Positions 37,912 to 50,569 of a DNA stretch of 64,000 nucleotides are shown here, piece after piece (within the stretch, counting starts at the first letter, position 1; each line of letters begins with the position of its first letter). Made by a program: the position numbers and the translations under genes. The stretch comes from Phytopythium helicoides (lineage: Eukaryota; Oomycota; Peronosporomycetes; Pythiales; Pythiaceae). Under the pieces are notes generated by a model that made no database searches, was not told the origin of the DNA, and was given only the letters and a program-made list of their open reading frames with translations. The stretch spans positions 1-64,000 of the forward strand of contig JANFNE010000084.1 in NCBI GenBank assembly GCA_024867545.1. The letters run 5' to 3'.

Positions 37912-38594
37912 TCACGGCGCCGACGCGTAGTTGCGCGCGAGGTGGCCGACCTGGTCGAGCTGCGCCACCACGTGCTGCAGGCGGTCGACGTCCGCGGCCG
38001 CGGCCGCTCGCCGCGCCTCGACCTCTGCACGCAGCTGGTCGTTGCGCGCCTCCATGTCTGCCGCGAGCTCCTCAAGCTGCCTGCGCTCGTCCTCAAGCAC
38101 GCGCAGGCGCTCTACGCGCACGAGCTGCTCTGGCGTGAGCGGCTCAGCCTCCTCCTGCGGCTGCTGCGCGCGCTTCTTGGCCTCCTTCTCTCGCTCCTTG
38201 CGCTCCGCCAGCTCCCGCAGCTGCGCGTGCTCTGCCTGCGCGATGAGCTGCTCCAGCGCCAGCAGCTTGTCGTTCACGCCGTGCTCCTCGCACAGCCACT
38301 CGAACATGTCCTGCACCATACCAACACTCAGCATCTCCACCAGCCCACAGCCAGCGCAACGCCCCACAGCACCTCCATCTTGCCGCGAAGACTCAGCACC
38401 GACGTGGCCGCCAGCTCGTCGGCCTCGGCGCCGCTCGGCAGCCGCGCCAGCAGCGCCGCGTCGACACCTGCGGCCGCCTCGATAGTCGCGCGAAGGTCCA
38501 CGGATGACGCGCCGTGCACCGACACGTCCAGCGCCTTCTTGAGGATCAGCAGCATGCGCTGCATGCGCACGCTGGCGTCGTCGGCGGCCGCCAT
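37912..38594 (-). CDS. Coiled-coil protein (206 aa, 2 exons)
   Basis: Exon 1 38373-38594 (MAAADDASVRMQRMLLIL), intron 38311-38372 (62 nt, GTGCTG...GTGCAG), exon 2 37912-38310. Both splice sites are phase 0 and join LRGKME to DMFEWLCEEHG. Exon 1 is a helical domain. Exon 2 is a long coiled coil rich in Glu, Arg, Ala and Leu (DKLLALEQLIAQAEHAQL onwards). It ends RNYASAP. This could be a cytoskeletal or centrosomal component, but I cannot name it. Convergent with the gene at 36809-37840, 71 bp apart. Confidence 0.75.
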
Positions 38595-38784
38595 ATTCAA
38601 ACAAGCGGAAAGGCGGGGGAAACGCAGGTTTTTAGCCAGTCATATACCGCTTTACCACGTATTTCCTCGCCTTTTCAGCCAATCACAGCGCGTTCATCTA
38701 TGCTGCCGCCCCCTTCCGGCCGAAATCCAAAGCGAAACCTCCGACCGCCAAGCGCCGATCTCCAGGCCCCCAGAAGCTCAAGGC

Positions 38785-39142
38785 ATGTGGTTCTCGAACG
38801 CGCGGCAGCTGCTGCAGCTGCTCGTCATCGTCTTCTTCACCTTCGTGGCCTTCGCGGCGGCCGACGCGGCCTGGATGCCCTGGGTGCGGCGCTCGACGGC
38901 CGCGCAATGAAATGATCTCGGCCGACTGACGGACCCGCTGCGCTCGCACAGGCCACGCTCGTGATCTTCCTGCTCATGGCGCTCATCGCGGACCTGCTCT
39001 TCCTCGACGACTCGCAGTTCCAGTACAACCCCGACTACAAGGTGGCCCCGCTCGCGCTTCCTGGTCTCGTGGCGCTTTCTCACTGACTTGTGTGCGGTCG
39101 ACTTGGCAGAACTGGGCGCGTGCCGTGGACCCCAAGTACTGA
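38785..39142 (+). CDS. Small membrane protein (73 aa, 3 exons)
   Basis: Proposed exons 38785-38883, 38952-39041 and 39110-39142, with 68 nt introns GTGCGG...GCACAG and GTGGCC...TGGCAG, all phase 0. The product starts MWFSNARQLLQLLVIVFFTF. It has two hydrophobic segments (residues ~8-28 and ~34-48), then LDDSQFQYNPDYK and a short tail NWARAVDPKY. Unspliced, the first frame stops after 41 codons. The splice model is supported by clean phases, matching intron sizes and continued membrane character. Function unknown. Confidence 0.55.
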
Positions 39143-39291
39143 GCGGCGTGACGGCGGAGAGGGAAGCGAGCAGCCCCGAGCGACCTTAACGCCGCGCCAT
39201 CGGCGGCCAATGCTATGTATTTCAGACACTTGACGACGCCGCTCGACTCGCTGCTACTTCAACACGATATTCAATAGGATTTCCAGACAGA

Positions 39292-40903
39292 CTACATGCC
39301 GCTCACTGCCAGCGCGTAGTACCTGGCGAACACGAGCGCGGCGAACATGAGCGCGTCGATGCGGTCCAGCACGCCGCCGTGCCCAGGGATAAGCGTGCCA
39401 GAGTCCTTGACGCCCGCCGCGCGCTTGAGCAGGCTCTCAAACAGGTCGCCGAGCCGCCCGACGATGACGGCGAAGACCGTGAACAGCACCTTGGTACCCG
39501 TGCTGCCTGGCACGTCCAGCAGGTCCGAGGCCACGACCATGGCGCCCATGCCGAATGCAATGGCGCCCAAGCGTGCCTTCGTAGTCCTTGTTCTTGGACA
39601 AGTGCGCAGCCAGCGGATTGTAGTTCGGGTAGTTGAAATACGCCAGGGCCTTGCCCGTGACGTACGCGCCAGAGTCGGACGCCCACACCACGTACAGCAG
39701 CGCGATGAGCAGCTTGCGGTACAGCGAGCGGTTGCTGTCGTCCACGAACGCGACAATGACCGACAGCGAGCCGATGATGTAGAGGAATCCCAGCGCGTCG
39801 AGCATAAAGTTGAGCAGCGCCTCGACGCGGTGGCGGCACGTTGCGAAGCGAAAGAGCGACAGCCCCACGGTCCCCAGCGTAAACACAGTTGCGGGCGTCA
39901 GCGACTGGCCGCAGTGAAAGTAGTTGATCGGGCAGATGGTCGAGTGCATGGTGAGCACCGTGAAGATGATGTTTTGCGCGTACACGATGACTGCGTAGGA
40001 GACGTCGGGCGACAGGCACGCGCACAGCGATGTCACGTAGGACGTTGTGATCGCGTAGAACCAACGTGACTCGTAGAACTCGGTCTCGCTCAACTGCGGG
40101 ACGTACTCGGCCAGCACTAGCATGGCGGCCGACGTGATGGCGCAGACCACGAGCGAGATGGTGCCCGCCGCGACCCACACGTGACCGTCAAACCAGCGCT
40201 GGGCGACGTTCGTCACGGCGCAGACGCGCAGCAGCTCTTCCTGGTCGCGCAGCTCGCTGTCCACTTGCGCGAGGTACCTCTCTTCCTCCTCAGCGCGCGC
40301 CTCGCGGTCTTCCGCCGTCATGCTGGAGCGCAGCGTTAAGTCGACGGATGCTCGGCTGCGAAGGTTCCCTGCCGACCGCTGGGCATCTAGTCTTTCGAGA
40401 GCGGCCGACGCCATGCTCTCGCTGGAGCTCCCGGTCTGCTGGGGCGAGGACGTGGCGCTTAGTGGCTGCGGCGTGCACTCGGGGCGGTCGAAAAGCTCGC
40501 CGTCCTTGGCCTCGAGCTGCGCGAGCAGCCGCAGGCGGATGCGGTTGGCCAGGCACGCGTACTCGAACGAGCACGTGCTGGTCACGAAGCTGCAGACCGT
40601 CGTGGTGCCAAAAGCCGGCGAGCTCCACAGGAAGTAGGTCACGAGCGGCGCCAGCACGCCCGCCGACAAACAGCGCTGCACCACATTGAGCCGCAGCAGC
40701 GCCCCGCACCGGCCGGCCGCGGACGGTCTCAGCTCGCTCTCGTCGCGCGTTGCGCCGCCCTGAGCCGGGGTGCCGGAGCTGGAGGCGGACGACTGCGACT
40801 GGTACGCGTAGCCCTCGGCCACGGGCGACAGCGAGCGGCCGACGGAGCTCTGCGGGGCGTCGGGGGCGGCGTTGGAGCGCGTGGGGGCCGCGCTGGTCGT
40901 CAT
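39292..40903 (-). CDS. CDP-diacylglycerol synthase (phosphatidate cytidylyltransferase), frame break
   Basis: Makes CDP-diacylglycerol from CTP and phosphatidate, the branch point to phosphatidylinositol and phosphatidylglycerol, in the ER or mitochondrial membrane. From ATG 40903 there is a disordered Ser-rich N terminus (~60 aa). A Ser/Glu-rich insert lies at about 120-225, and several membrane helices span about 230-400. The C terminus has the family signature: [20 protein letters not shown] then GVLDRIDAL. The signature lies in a different frame (39292-39756). The frame must change by one base at about 39573-39586, between NKDYEG and ARLGAIAFG. No intron fits, so this is a sequence error or a recent frameshift. 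Confidence 0.85.
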
Positions 40904-42728
40904 GGCTCACGCTGGCGGGCGAGGAGGTGGGGTGGGCAGGTCATCCGCGTGAGACGGCACGGCGCTTGGGAATTACGGTAATGGCAGGTCTTGTTTTCGT
41001 TAATTATAGTTTTAGATCAATAGGGAGTGGAGGATTGCGGAAGTAGGCGTGGGTACAGCTCGCCCCGGCTCAAGAGTCAGCGCAGCGAAACGGTACACGG
41101 TACCCGGCTCGTCAACGCTGTGACTCATGTCCGCTTCAACACGACGCGCAGCATCTCCAAGCGGTATTTACATTGGTGCGAAGGCAGCGGATCGTGGGCT
41201 GTTATGGTACGCGAGATAGACGACTCGACTGCGAGTCCCGCGGAAGATGCATTTAGTGGTCTGAGAGCGCGAACTCATGCACCCCTCCAATCTCTGAGTG
41301 ATCGTGGATTATGAGTGGGAAAGGTCTTTCAATTGCAGGTAAACCCTATCGGCCAGAGCTATCTCGAGGTCGAAAGCTTTTGAGTCCACATTATTTAGCC
41401 TTCGCGATGTGATCGTTCTCAACGAGTCCACACAACCAGTGCATGTACAGGTCGATAAGGGCTGTGGAGCGTTATGGTTGGTATGCTGCGCTTCCCAACA
41501 ATTCGTCAACGGCTCTTTGGGTATCTCGCAAATGAAAGCGATCGAAGCCACGGATCTTGAAGCCGTGATTTGACACTACTTCACTCCCACACTCATTAAT
41601 CATGCTGCAGACGGGGGAGAAAATAGGTTTTGCTTTGAATCGATTGAACCGTGCTGCTGAAGACTCGTGAACCGCATATCCTTTTCGTTGTGGCTGCTTT
41701 CACCGCTCAGATGTCAACTGTGAACTACAACTTCAACTTGATAGGTTACCAGAATGCTGCACAACATATTTACATCAAACCTTCCGGCACAAATGCAGCG
41801 CCGCCTGCCTTGATTTTCAGCGCTACTCGAGCTCAGAGACAGCGCCTATTGTAGTCTCCACTGATGTCCTGTTGTGAGTTGTGATGTCAGTGTATCGTGG
41901 TCAAATTTCTGCGGCAGCGACTTGATTGACCGCGACAACCACACAATCCGTTCTCCTTACTGTCCTACCTTGATTTGCAAGTCATCCTGCCTCCTTGCCA
42001 CGCCACTAGCGCTCTGTAAAATGAATTCTATGCTTCACGATATGTGATGACGCACCCGTCAACAGAAAAGTGGATACGAGGCGGATGCTGCTTGTTTGCC
42101 CAATCGGTGCGCATGTGCGCTTTGCGTCGCACCTTGATTGCCGCCCTGAATCGGCGGTACGATGAGGTGATTTGCAGAAGGGCGGGTAGCTTGTTCGCCG
42201 TCAGTCTGCAAGGACAGAGCCAATGAGCGCGGTTGAACTTCTGCCACGTCCCGTCGAGTCACGCGTAGAGCTGTCGAGCGTCACAGGAAGGCAAGAGGCA
42301 GGCGACGCGCGATCGCACAATGGGGATTCGCGGCAGTTCAACGAGTAATTACTCTGCTGCGCTATGAAGTGCAGCAGCGCATTGCAGAGTAGACCTGTAG
42401 CAGAAAAAGCAAAGCATTCCAAGGGCACAAAATCCGTGCTTTGCGGAGTATGTGGTTGATAGGAATTGAACCAGTACTTCGTCGCTGTCAATTCCTGTGT
42501 GTTTGACGTGCTCCAGCCAGGCGTATGTAGCACCCCGTGCACAACAAAGCAGAGCATTGCATTGCAGCTCCTTGCAGTTTGGCGCCATCGAGATCTGGAT
42601 ATGTAAATTGGGGTCTTCGCATCGAAGTGATTGGAAGTACGATGACGAGTGATGGTCGACTAGACCACTTCATTCACAACAGCTCACCATCTCCTGCTCG
42701 ATCTGCTGAAATAGAGAAATGGCAGAAT

Positions 42729-42772
<44 letters not shown>

Positions 42773-43839
42773 GAGTTTGACAGGCCGTCAGCACACATGA
42801 CGCTCGGAGCGTCATGCTCTCCACCTACGGCAGCCGCATCAACAAGTCCAGCCCCACTGACTCACGCCACAGCGCAACGAAATGCGCATACCTACGAACG
42901 ATTCGTTTTTCCCCTCTCAAATCCTCTAATCGCTAGCGCATCCCATCGCTTGATCCGATGCGCCGGCCCGCCCCGCACAATCAGACTCGCCTCGTCCAAA
43001 CACTCGCTGCGATGCGCTCTATGATACACCGTCTGCAACTCAATCAACTCATCCAAACACAGAAAGCGATGCGCCTCACCTTGTCCGCCGCACATGGCGG
43101 TCTGAGATTGTGGCTGTCTCTTGTGGCGAGTGTCATAATTCGGAAACGTGGCAGCCAGATGCAGAACAACTGTATGCCACATTGCGGGTGACCGCATGAT
43201 GAGCCCACCCATTGTTCACTCCGTCGCATAGCGTCGGCATCCACTTCATGCGGCCGATCCTCTCGCCACCCCGCAGCCTGACAAGCAGTGCGTCGCCACC
43301 TCCAAGTCAAAGCATGAGCGAGAGTCGCATGGTCTGTAGCATTCACACATCGGTCCACTCGCCTCTGCGCCAAATCAGCAACCTCGCCCACCGGCACGCG
43401 CCTTGCGTCTCGGCCAATTTCGACGCTTTTTAGTGCTCGCGTCTAATATTGAAGTTTAGTGCGATTACCGGTGCTCGAGGCACCGCCCACAGTCGCGCTG
43501 TTTGTACCGTAGATTTTCCGTTAAGGTTGACAGGCGCAGCGGCAGGTCCCGCTCCGGCTTTCGGCGCGCAGCCCGTCCGCTTGGCGCGCGTACCGTACAC
43601 TTCAGGCCGCGTGAGACTGAGCCAACCTACGGTACACTGCAACTGCAGCCATGGCCGCCCCGTCTCGAGCTTGGAGGGCGCCGTGCCGCCGGCTGACCGC
43701 GTGCAGAGCCGCTCGATATCTACGGTACCTTTGCAGTACGTATCGATCGGTGGGCGAGGCTCGCGGCGAGCAGCTCACTTCCCAACTCGCCTCGAGCCCC
43801 GCAAGCCACCTCGCCAACCTCGCAGAGCCCTTCGCGACC
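40904..43839. other. Intergenic, no supported gene
   Basis: About 2.9 kb with only short unrelated frames (under 120 codons). It holds the CAG microsatellite at 42729-42771 and the 5' region of the transporter gene. A TAC/TACGGTA-rich stretch near 43500-43740 lies just upstream of that gene. A frame open from 43651 merely extends the transporter upstream and is not needed. Confidence 0.6.
42729..42771. repeat. (CAG)14 microsatellite
   Basis: 43 bp of uninterrupted GCA/CAG triplets in otherwise unremarkable DNA. Confidence 0.95.
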
Positions 43840-45325
43840 ATGGTGACCGTCGGCGGCAAGCGCTGGATCATGAAGGACGACCTCAAGGCCGCCTTCAACA
43901 TCTTCTGCTGCATGTACGGCGTCGGCACACTCGGCATGCCAGGCAACTTTTCTCGCGCTGGGCCGGCCATCGCCACTGTCGCGCTGCTCTTTATGGCCTT
44001 CGCCAACATCTACGCCTCGGTCTGCATGTCCCGCGTGCTGCTGCTGGCCCCCAAGACCGTCAAGACCTTCAGCGACCTTGGAGAGTGGTGCATGGGCAAG
44101 TGGGGACGCTGGCTCGCCTCCATCTCGCACATGTCCACCTGCATCCTCACGCCGTGCGTCTTCCTCGTGCTCGGCGGCTCGCTGCTCGACGGACTCTTCC
44201 CCGACGCATTCAGCCAGACCGTCTGGATCATCTTCATGACCATCATGGTGCTCCCCGTGTGCTTCATCCCGACGCTCAAGGAAGGCGCCGGCGCAGCATT
44301 TGCTGGCTGCATCGGCACCATCACAGCAGACGTCATTGGCGTCGCCGTTGTCATGCACGGCATGCGCGGCCACCCGTCCGTCATCTTCCCGCACCTCACC
44401 TTCAAGCAGGTTGCTGGCGCCTTCGGCAACCTCGGCCTGGCATTTGGCTGCGGCATCGTGCTGGTCGACGTGCAGCGTCAGCACAGCATCCCCACGCGCA
44501 TGCCCACCGTCACCTTCGCGATCGTCATGTTCGTGTCGGCCTTGTTCCTGACACTCGCGACCACGGGCTACTCGGCGGTCGGCTGCCAGATCTCGGGCAA
44601 CCTCCTCTTCACCATCTACCCGGACGCGACCACCGGCCTTACCTCGCTCGGCTTCAAGTCGGACTGGGGCGCCGTTGTCATGGCGTACCTGCTCATGCAG
44701 CTGCACATCACCATCGCCTTTTCGGTTATCGTCAACCCGGCCTTCTTCATTGCTGAGCGCATCTTCCTCGGCATGCACAAGCACACCATCGAGGAGGAGG
44801 CGGAGCTGGCCCACATCAGCTACGCCGAGGCATCGACGCCCAACGGTGAGGTCGTCGAGAAGGAGCGTCGCTCCAAGTACTCGCATGTGTCGTTCATCAA
44901 CGGCGAGGAGGTCGAGTTTGGTGACGCCGAGCTCGAGGCCGCCGAGTACCGTGGATCGAACGCATTCAAGTATGTCGTGCTGCGGTTGGCGATTGTTATC
45001 ATCATGGCCGTTGTGTCGATCCTGCTCCGTGACCATTTCTCGGACCTGGGTGATTTTGTCGGCGCGTCGTGCATCACAGTCAACTGCATCCTGCTGCCGA
45101 TCGTCTTCTGGTACATCAAGGCGTGGAACAAGGTTGCGTTCTACGAGAAGGTTCCGGGTTTTATCGTGCTGGCTTGTGTGCTTCGTGCTTGGCTGCTACG
45201 TGACTTACACGACTGGCCAGGCGCTGTTCACGCCGACGGACAGCACCGTGAACTTCCCGTTTTGTCCCGAGGAGTACCAAATGGACGTGTACTACAACTA
45301 CACGGCCGTGCACGGCTCCTCATAA
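43840..45325 (+). CDS. Amino acid/auxin permease-type (AAAP) transporter, frame break near 3' end
   Basis: ATG 43840 in a good context (GACCATGG) begins MVTVGGKRWIMKDDLKAAF. About eleven hydrophobic helices follow. The first carries FNIFCCMYGVGTLGMPGNF, the unwound G-x-G-x-LG-x-P motif of AAAP substrate/sodium sites. A hydrophilic acidic loop (HTIEEEAELAHISYAEAST region) separates helices 8 and 9. Predicted to move amino acids across the plasma or vacuolar membrane. The original frame runs to junk. A one-base shift at about 45169-45178 leads into YVTYTTGQALFTPTDSTVNF and a tail ending NYTAVHGSS with TAA at 45323-45325, which is clearly the true C terminus. Probably a sequence error. Confidence 0.85.
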
Positions 45326-46547
45326 GCGGGAAGTCGCTTGTTCGCGCTCGATCGCGCTCGATCGCGCTCCCCTTGTCGTATCAGTAATAAATCGATCTTC
45401 GATATGCGTGCTATCCATCACTGTTAGTTGTCGGCAGCCTTGCCTTGTGTGTTTGTCGATCGAGAATGCAGTGACTCCATGTTGCCACCCCACTGCAGAC
45501 GACACTAAGCAGAGACGAAGTCCGCATGCCTGTCGATCTTGCCAGCTTTTTCGCTCGCCCATGTGGTTGCATGTGGTTGAAGGCGAGTTTTGTGAAATGA
45601 GAGCAAGAGCGAAGTGGATCTGAGAGCAGTTCGCTCAATCATCTTCCCATCGAACCGATTGGACGAGGACGAGAGAATGACGCTCTTTAGCAGCGAACGC
45701 AGCCACGAGAGATCTGTGACGACAAGCTGACATGCTACTATCGGTATCCTCGACGCATTTTGCCATTGTGAATGTCTCCTTTATTGCACCGCTTAGATAG
45801 CGGTCTAGCTCACCGGAGCTAGAAGTGACAATAACACTTGGCATGCCGGAAAGCGACCAAGATCAAGGTAGGCAGTGCTCCGGTGGCAGGGACATCGATG
45901 AATGTTTGCATATATCGTGTGAAGTTGATAGTGTTGTTGTAGACGTGCTGGCTATGAGGCGGCATCGTCCTTGCAATGCCATGAAAACTTTGTCATCATA
46001 TCGTAGTGTTGAAGTGTAGAACTTACACACGATGACCTGTCAATGGTTGGAAAGGATTCAGACTGAAAGAATTGAAATGTGTAAGACTCGTCGATGATGG
46101 TTGAGAGAAGTCAATGAATGAAAGAAAGATGGATCTAGTGTGAATGAAAGCCAAGTCGTTAGTTGGTGAGAATGAAAAACTCGCCTGATGTTTGAATTAA
46201 AGCTATCAATGATCCACATTCGCCGTCGCTCGTACTCGAGGCACGACAAAGTGACTCTGCAGCGTGTGCTCTCGAACAGAGCAGACTAGCCCACACACAA
46301 ACAACTTCCAGTCTCAACTAAACCGAAAGCTGCGTTATGTTTTCTGGTAGCAGAACGTCAAAGGAGAGCACGGATCCAACTTGCAACTGAAAGGATTAGC
46401 AATGGATTACTTCAACTTGGTACAGTATACATCGTTTCCCCATCTCTTTGGTGCAGGATGGCGAAATATCTACAAGGTCAACCATCCGGGTGCATGACGT
46501 ATAGTATCGTGCGGTATACGCCAACTTCACCACAATGCCAGCCAGGA
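45326..46547. other. Intergenic, no supported gene
   Basis: AT-richer than the neighbouring genes, with frames no longer than 80 codons and no recognisable repeat. Confidence 0.6.
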
Positions 46548-47042
46548 CGTCAGCAACAGCAGCGTGAAAGAGTGAGTGAGCGCGCCGAGTCGTCTTCCAC
46601 GACGGCCGCCATCATCGACTCGTACTCGACGAGCGATGGATCATGTGTTGGGCCTTCTCGCAATGGGAGAGCGAGCCTGGCCCGTCAGCAACAGCAGCGT
46701 GAAAGAGTGAGTGAGCGCGCCGAGTCGTCTTCCACGACGGCCGCCATCATCGACTCGTACTCGACGAGCGATGGATCATGTGTTGGGCCTTCTCGCAATG
46801 GGAGAGCGAGCCTGGCCCGTCAGCAACAGCAGCGTGAAAGAGTGAGTGAGCGCGCCGAGTCGTCTTCCACGACGGCCGCCATCATCGACTCGTACTCGAC
46901 GAGCGATGGATCATGTGTTGGGCCTTCTCGCAATGGGAGAGCGAGCCTGGCCCGTCAGCAACAGCAGCGTGAAAGAGTGAGTGAGCGCGCCGAGTCGTCT
47001 TCCACGACGGCCGCCATCATCGACTCGTACTCGACGAGCGAT
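46548..47042 (+). repeat. 135 bp minisatellite, 3.7 identical copies
   Basis: Units start with CGTCAGCAACAGCAGCGTGA at 46548, 46683, 46818 and 46953 and are identical by eye. Because 135 is divisible by three, a frame stays open through all copies (46458-47150, 230 codons). It encodes a 45-residue repeat with QQQQRERVSERAESSSTTAA. The flanks show no start context or domain, so I treat it as a minisatellite with a possible repeat protein. Confidence 0.9.
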
Positions 47043-48814
47043 ACAGCGTGCGCTGACGCTCTGTTCATCACCTGCACTCCATGCAATCATCAGTTGCGGC
47101 GCCCACCACTCTATGCTCCTCGCAGCTTACCTGTGCTTGCTGTGACTTAACTTGGGCCGCTTCGCTGCCGTTGTCTTTGCGCTGAAGCCGGCAGATTTGG
47201 AAGTGGCGAGCGCGATGACGAGGCCACGGGGGTGAGGCGAGCCGACCTGGCAGAGAAGGAAAGTTCCATCGCGTCTTTCAGTCACTCGTTGGCTCCCTTG
47301 AACCACCAGCGGGTCTTTCATTTCTTCGCTCGCATATTTCACTCCCATCAACACATCAGTCGCGTCTTCCTCTCCATCAAACGAAAGACCTTTCACTCAC
47401 CCATCAGTCGCATCTTGCGCCACCGCCAGCCTCTTCCGGCCAAACGCCGAGCCGCTTGCGCCTTCAGCGCTTCGTTCTGGATCGCCAGCGCCACCAAGGA
47501 GCTCACCTGCACCCCCATCGTTCGACCGCATTGCCAGTAGCATCTCGTGCTTCCATGCGGGAGACTTCAACGAGCGAATAGGATAATTCTAGATCTAGCC
47601 TTATACAGAAACCGAGTGTTCTCATGTCACGTGTATTGACTGTCGAACGTAGCAGTCAGTGATTGGCCGAAAGAGCGATTAATCATCAACTGCAGTTCCT
47701 GATATTTTTCTATTTTATTATCCACGAATCAAAGAAGAGCATTATTAAAAACCTCTCACACCTCATCATTAACTGAGAGAGCCAGTCCGTCTGACTGGTT
47801 AAAACCGCAAATCACGGAACCGCTTTTCGCCCAATCCTGCGCCTTCTCCTCCGCCTGACTATGATCGAGAGTGGTTGTGGCGGCCGTCTTTCTTTCGAGT
47901 TGGTCTCCATAGTCTGTTGTTGCCGTACTGTAGTATATCGGTGCGTCCGGGTCGGTGTCCATCTCGTAGGATGCGTCTACTATCGTATACTACTCTGGCG
48001 ATATATCTGAAGGAAACGTGAGCTCTCCGGTGGCACGAGGTCTGAGTTTTTGCCGGCACTGTAGTAGTGGGTCCTTGTCAGTGAACCGCGTTGCTGGATC
48101 GATTCTTGTCGATTTGGGTATTTTGGGCGGTGCGAGATCTCTGCCATTGGTGCATTGGTGCGTGTGTCGAGAGACTAGAGCTTGTTGTCGCGGTGCGGAT
48201 GGTTTGGCCTGAATGTGATTGGGTTGAGCTTTCGCGCGAGTTTTGGGGAGTATTATTAGTTTCCTAGCATTCAAACCCTGAAAACCTAGCAAAGGACGAG
48301 AAGTGCTGAGCACATAGCTATAGTATGAGAAACTAGCACCGATGAACGATCCGCATTTAGACCCAGAGTATCTAGTGTCCAACGATCCATGGTTGGATGG
48401 TGGGTATTAATCATCGTACCTTCCATGATCAAAATAGTGCATGTACAAATATACTGAGCTGTTTTCAGTTCGAGTTCATTGTGAAAGCTACAATGCCCAA
48501 ACAGTGAAGCGTACTACACGGTCAGCTACAAGTGCAGGCTCTGCAAGCAAGCTTTGCACCGACCTATTCTCTGGCTTGTTACATGAACAAGAAAAACTAG
48601 TGCGACAAGGCGTCATAAACAGCTCGGCACGACGCTAGGAAAAAAAGAGGCGCAGGGAACGTAACAAAGTACACTACAAATTAAAGAAGTGAAGGATCAA
48701 TCGTCGCACAATGACGGTGATCGAGATGCTGGGCATCCTCGCGACGAAGATCCCGACACGGTTGCCTGATAAGGGGGTGCATTCATTGCCGACGACTAAT
48801 AGACTTGGTTTTGT
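47043..48814. other. Intergenic, no supported gene
   Basis: Frames up to 130 codons (for example 47990-48382 minus) show no recognisable domain. AT-rich near 47,690-47,760. Confidence 0.55.
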
Positions 48815-49078
48815 ATGAATACGTTTAACCCGATCGAAAGTGTCTTCTCCGTGTTCAAGTCCATGTTCAAGGCCTACTTTGCCCGTGAGGCTGAGGGAGT
48901 ACGCGCCACACCACCGGGAATGACGAAGGCAGCTCACCGAAACGCCTGTCTTGAACGAGCTTCGAACATGTTCATCGGTGAGGCTGCATCGGAAGAGAAC
49001 TGCAAGCTCTTCGAGCTGCACACCCTACAATTCTACTACGCTGTCTTTCAGATGAAGGATATGCCAGTAGGAAAGTGA
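48815..49078 (+). pseudogene. Remnant of a DDE transposase (Tc1/mariner-IS630 type), C-terminal end
   Basis: An 87-codon frame beginning MNTFNPIESVFSVFKSMFKA. The NPIE-x2-FS-x-(F/V)K pattern is the region of the third catalytic acid in IS630/Tc1-type DDE transposases. The rest reads like the C-terminal helical tail. The N-terminal two thirds are absent. It is not closely similar to the transposase at 19807-20733. Confidence 0.6.
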
Positions 49079-50536
49079 TGTGCACAACACCAAATCTATT
49101 TTGGCTTCGAACTGATTTGTAGAGGTTTGGCTTTTCTTTATTTTGGTGTGCAATTCATTGCACGGTGTTGCAAATGATTGCGGAAATGGTGCAAACGAGT
49201 GCAAAAAGGTGTAATACTAAACGGCTGCGTCACTGCGTGTCTGTGGTGTGCACGGTACTACACACAAAATGGAAACGCACTTTACGCAATTTTACTCGAC
49301 GATATTTTCAGTATATTGAATTTAGCTACGGCACCATAAGTGCCAGACAAAAATGCGCAAGTGCGCCACGTGCGCCGCCCAGCTTGCCCCACCGAGCGCC
49401 TCCGGCGTGGACCTGCCGCGCAGGCGGTGCGTCTGCTGCTGGGACTTGGTTCCGTTCGACCTATTCCCCCAGGTAGAGAACCAGGGGTCGGCGCGGTGCA
49501 GATGCATCGCTTGACTCAACGGCCCCAATAATAGCCTGTTCTGGCAGGGTGAGGCCCCGGAGCCGCCACCACCTCCACTTCACCCGACAGCCCAGGAGCG
49601 CGACACTCAACGACTTGCTGTGCTCGCCGCAATGCTGGGGCCTACGCCCCCGCTACCAGGTCCACCTCCCCCGCCACCACCAACAGCAGGTGCGCGGTGG
49701 AAGCGCACCCGCCGCCACTGGAGCATCCGCCTGCGCAAGAAGCGCCATCGCGACGAGACCAACGCATTTTATCTTTAAACCCTAGATTTAATACAATTTT
49801 TAACCGCGAGTACAACGCAAAAATGGCAGAGCGGGGCAGTGCGAAGACGTCGACAAGGCGCGCTGCATGTTGCAATTTTTTGTGCATGTAAACCACACCC
49901 GACGGGACTAAGCCTCCCACACATAGTCCGAGGCCCCTTGGACGTTTGTGGGGGCAGTGTTTATAGCTCAATGCGATGAGGGTGGAGCCCATGCGCATGG
50001 TACTAAGGGGCTTGGCCCACCGTTTACATGTCATGTTTATGGTATAGAAAACGCGAGTACTTACTGGGAGGTATGCATCCGGCGGCAATCCCCGTAATAT
50101 TTACGGGGTATAGCCCCAGGTGCCTGTCTATAGACCAAAAATGCACGCATAAAACAACGTCAATGAGCGTCCGAGCTGCAAATATTGGATTTCCCAGGGA
50201 TTTCCCATATTTTCCTGACTAAAAAAATTATATATTTTTTTCAGGTGATTCAGCAAAGGATGTCACTCAAAACCCTACCAGCGTGGCCACTCGCCTCAGG
50301 AATAGACGTCAGAGGATGCAAAAAAAAAACGCTCCGGCTTGCCGTTCCAGTGGGATATGCGACTATCGTACTCAGATGTGGTTTAAAGCGTGGTCAAGCA
50401 GTAAGAAGACAAACAACCATAAATTATTATTATTATTCCAGCGTACTCGCGCGACATGGTCCATCGTGATGTCGTGGGTGATGATGGTCGTTGTGGTGCT
50501 TAGCACCGTTTTAGACATATTATATTGATTATATCG

Positions 50537-50569
<33 letters not shown>

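Noticed and set aside
37624..38910. 428-codon plus-strand frame
   Set aside because: It runs antisense through the coiled-coil gene and in another frame of the gene at 36809; composition is shadow-like. Only its last 41 codons are used, as exon 1 of the small membrane protein.
42440..42540. Possible tRNA or tRNA-derived SINE, minus strand, with a B-box-like GGTTCAATTCC
   Set aside because: No matching A box, acceptor stem or anticodon arm could be built.
43720..45036. 438-codon minus-strand frame opposite the transporter
   Set aside because: His/Asp/Glu/Arg-rich antisense of a strongly coding frame.
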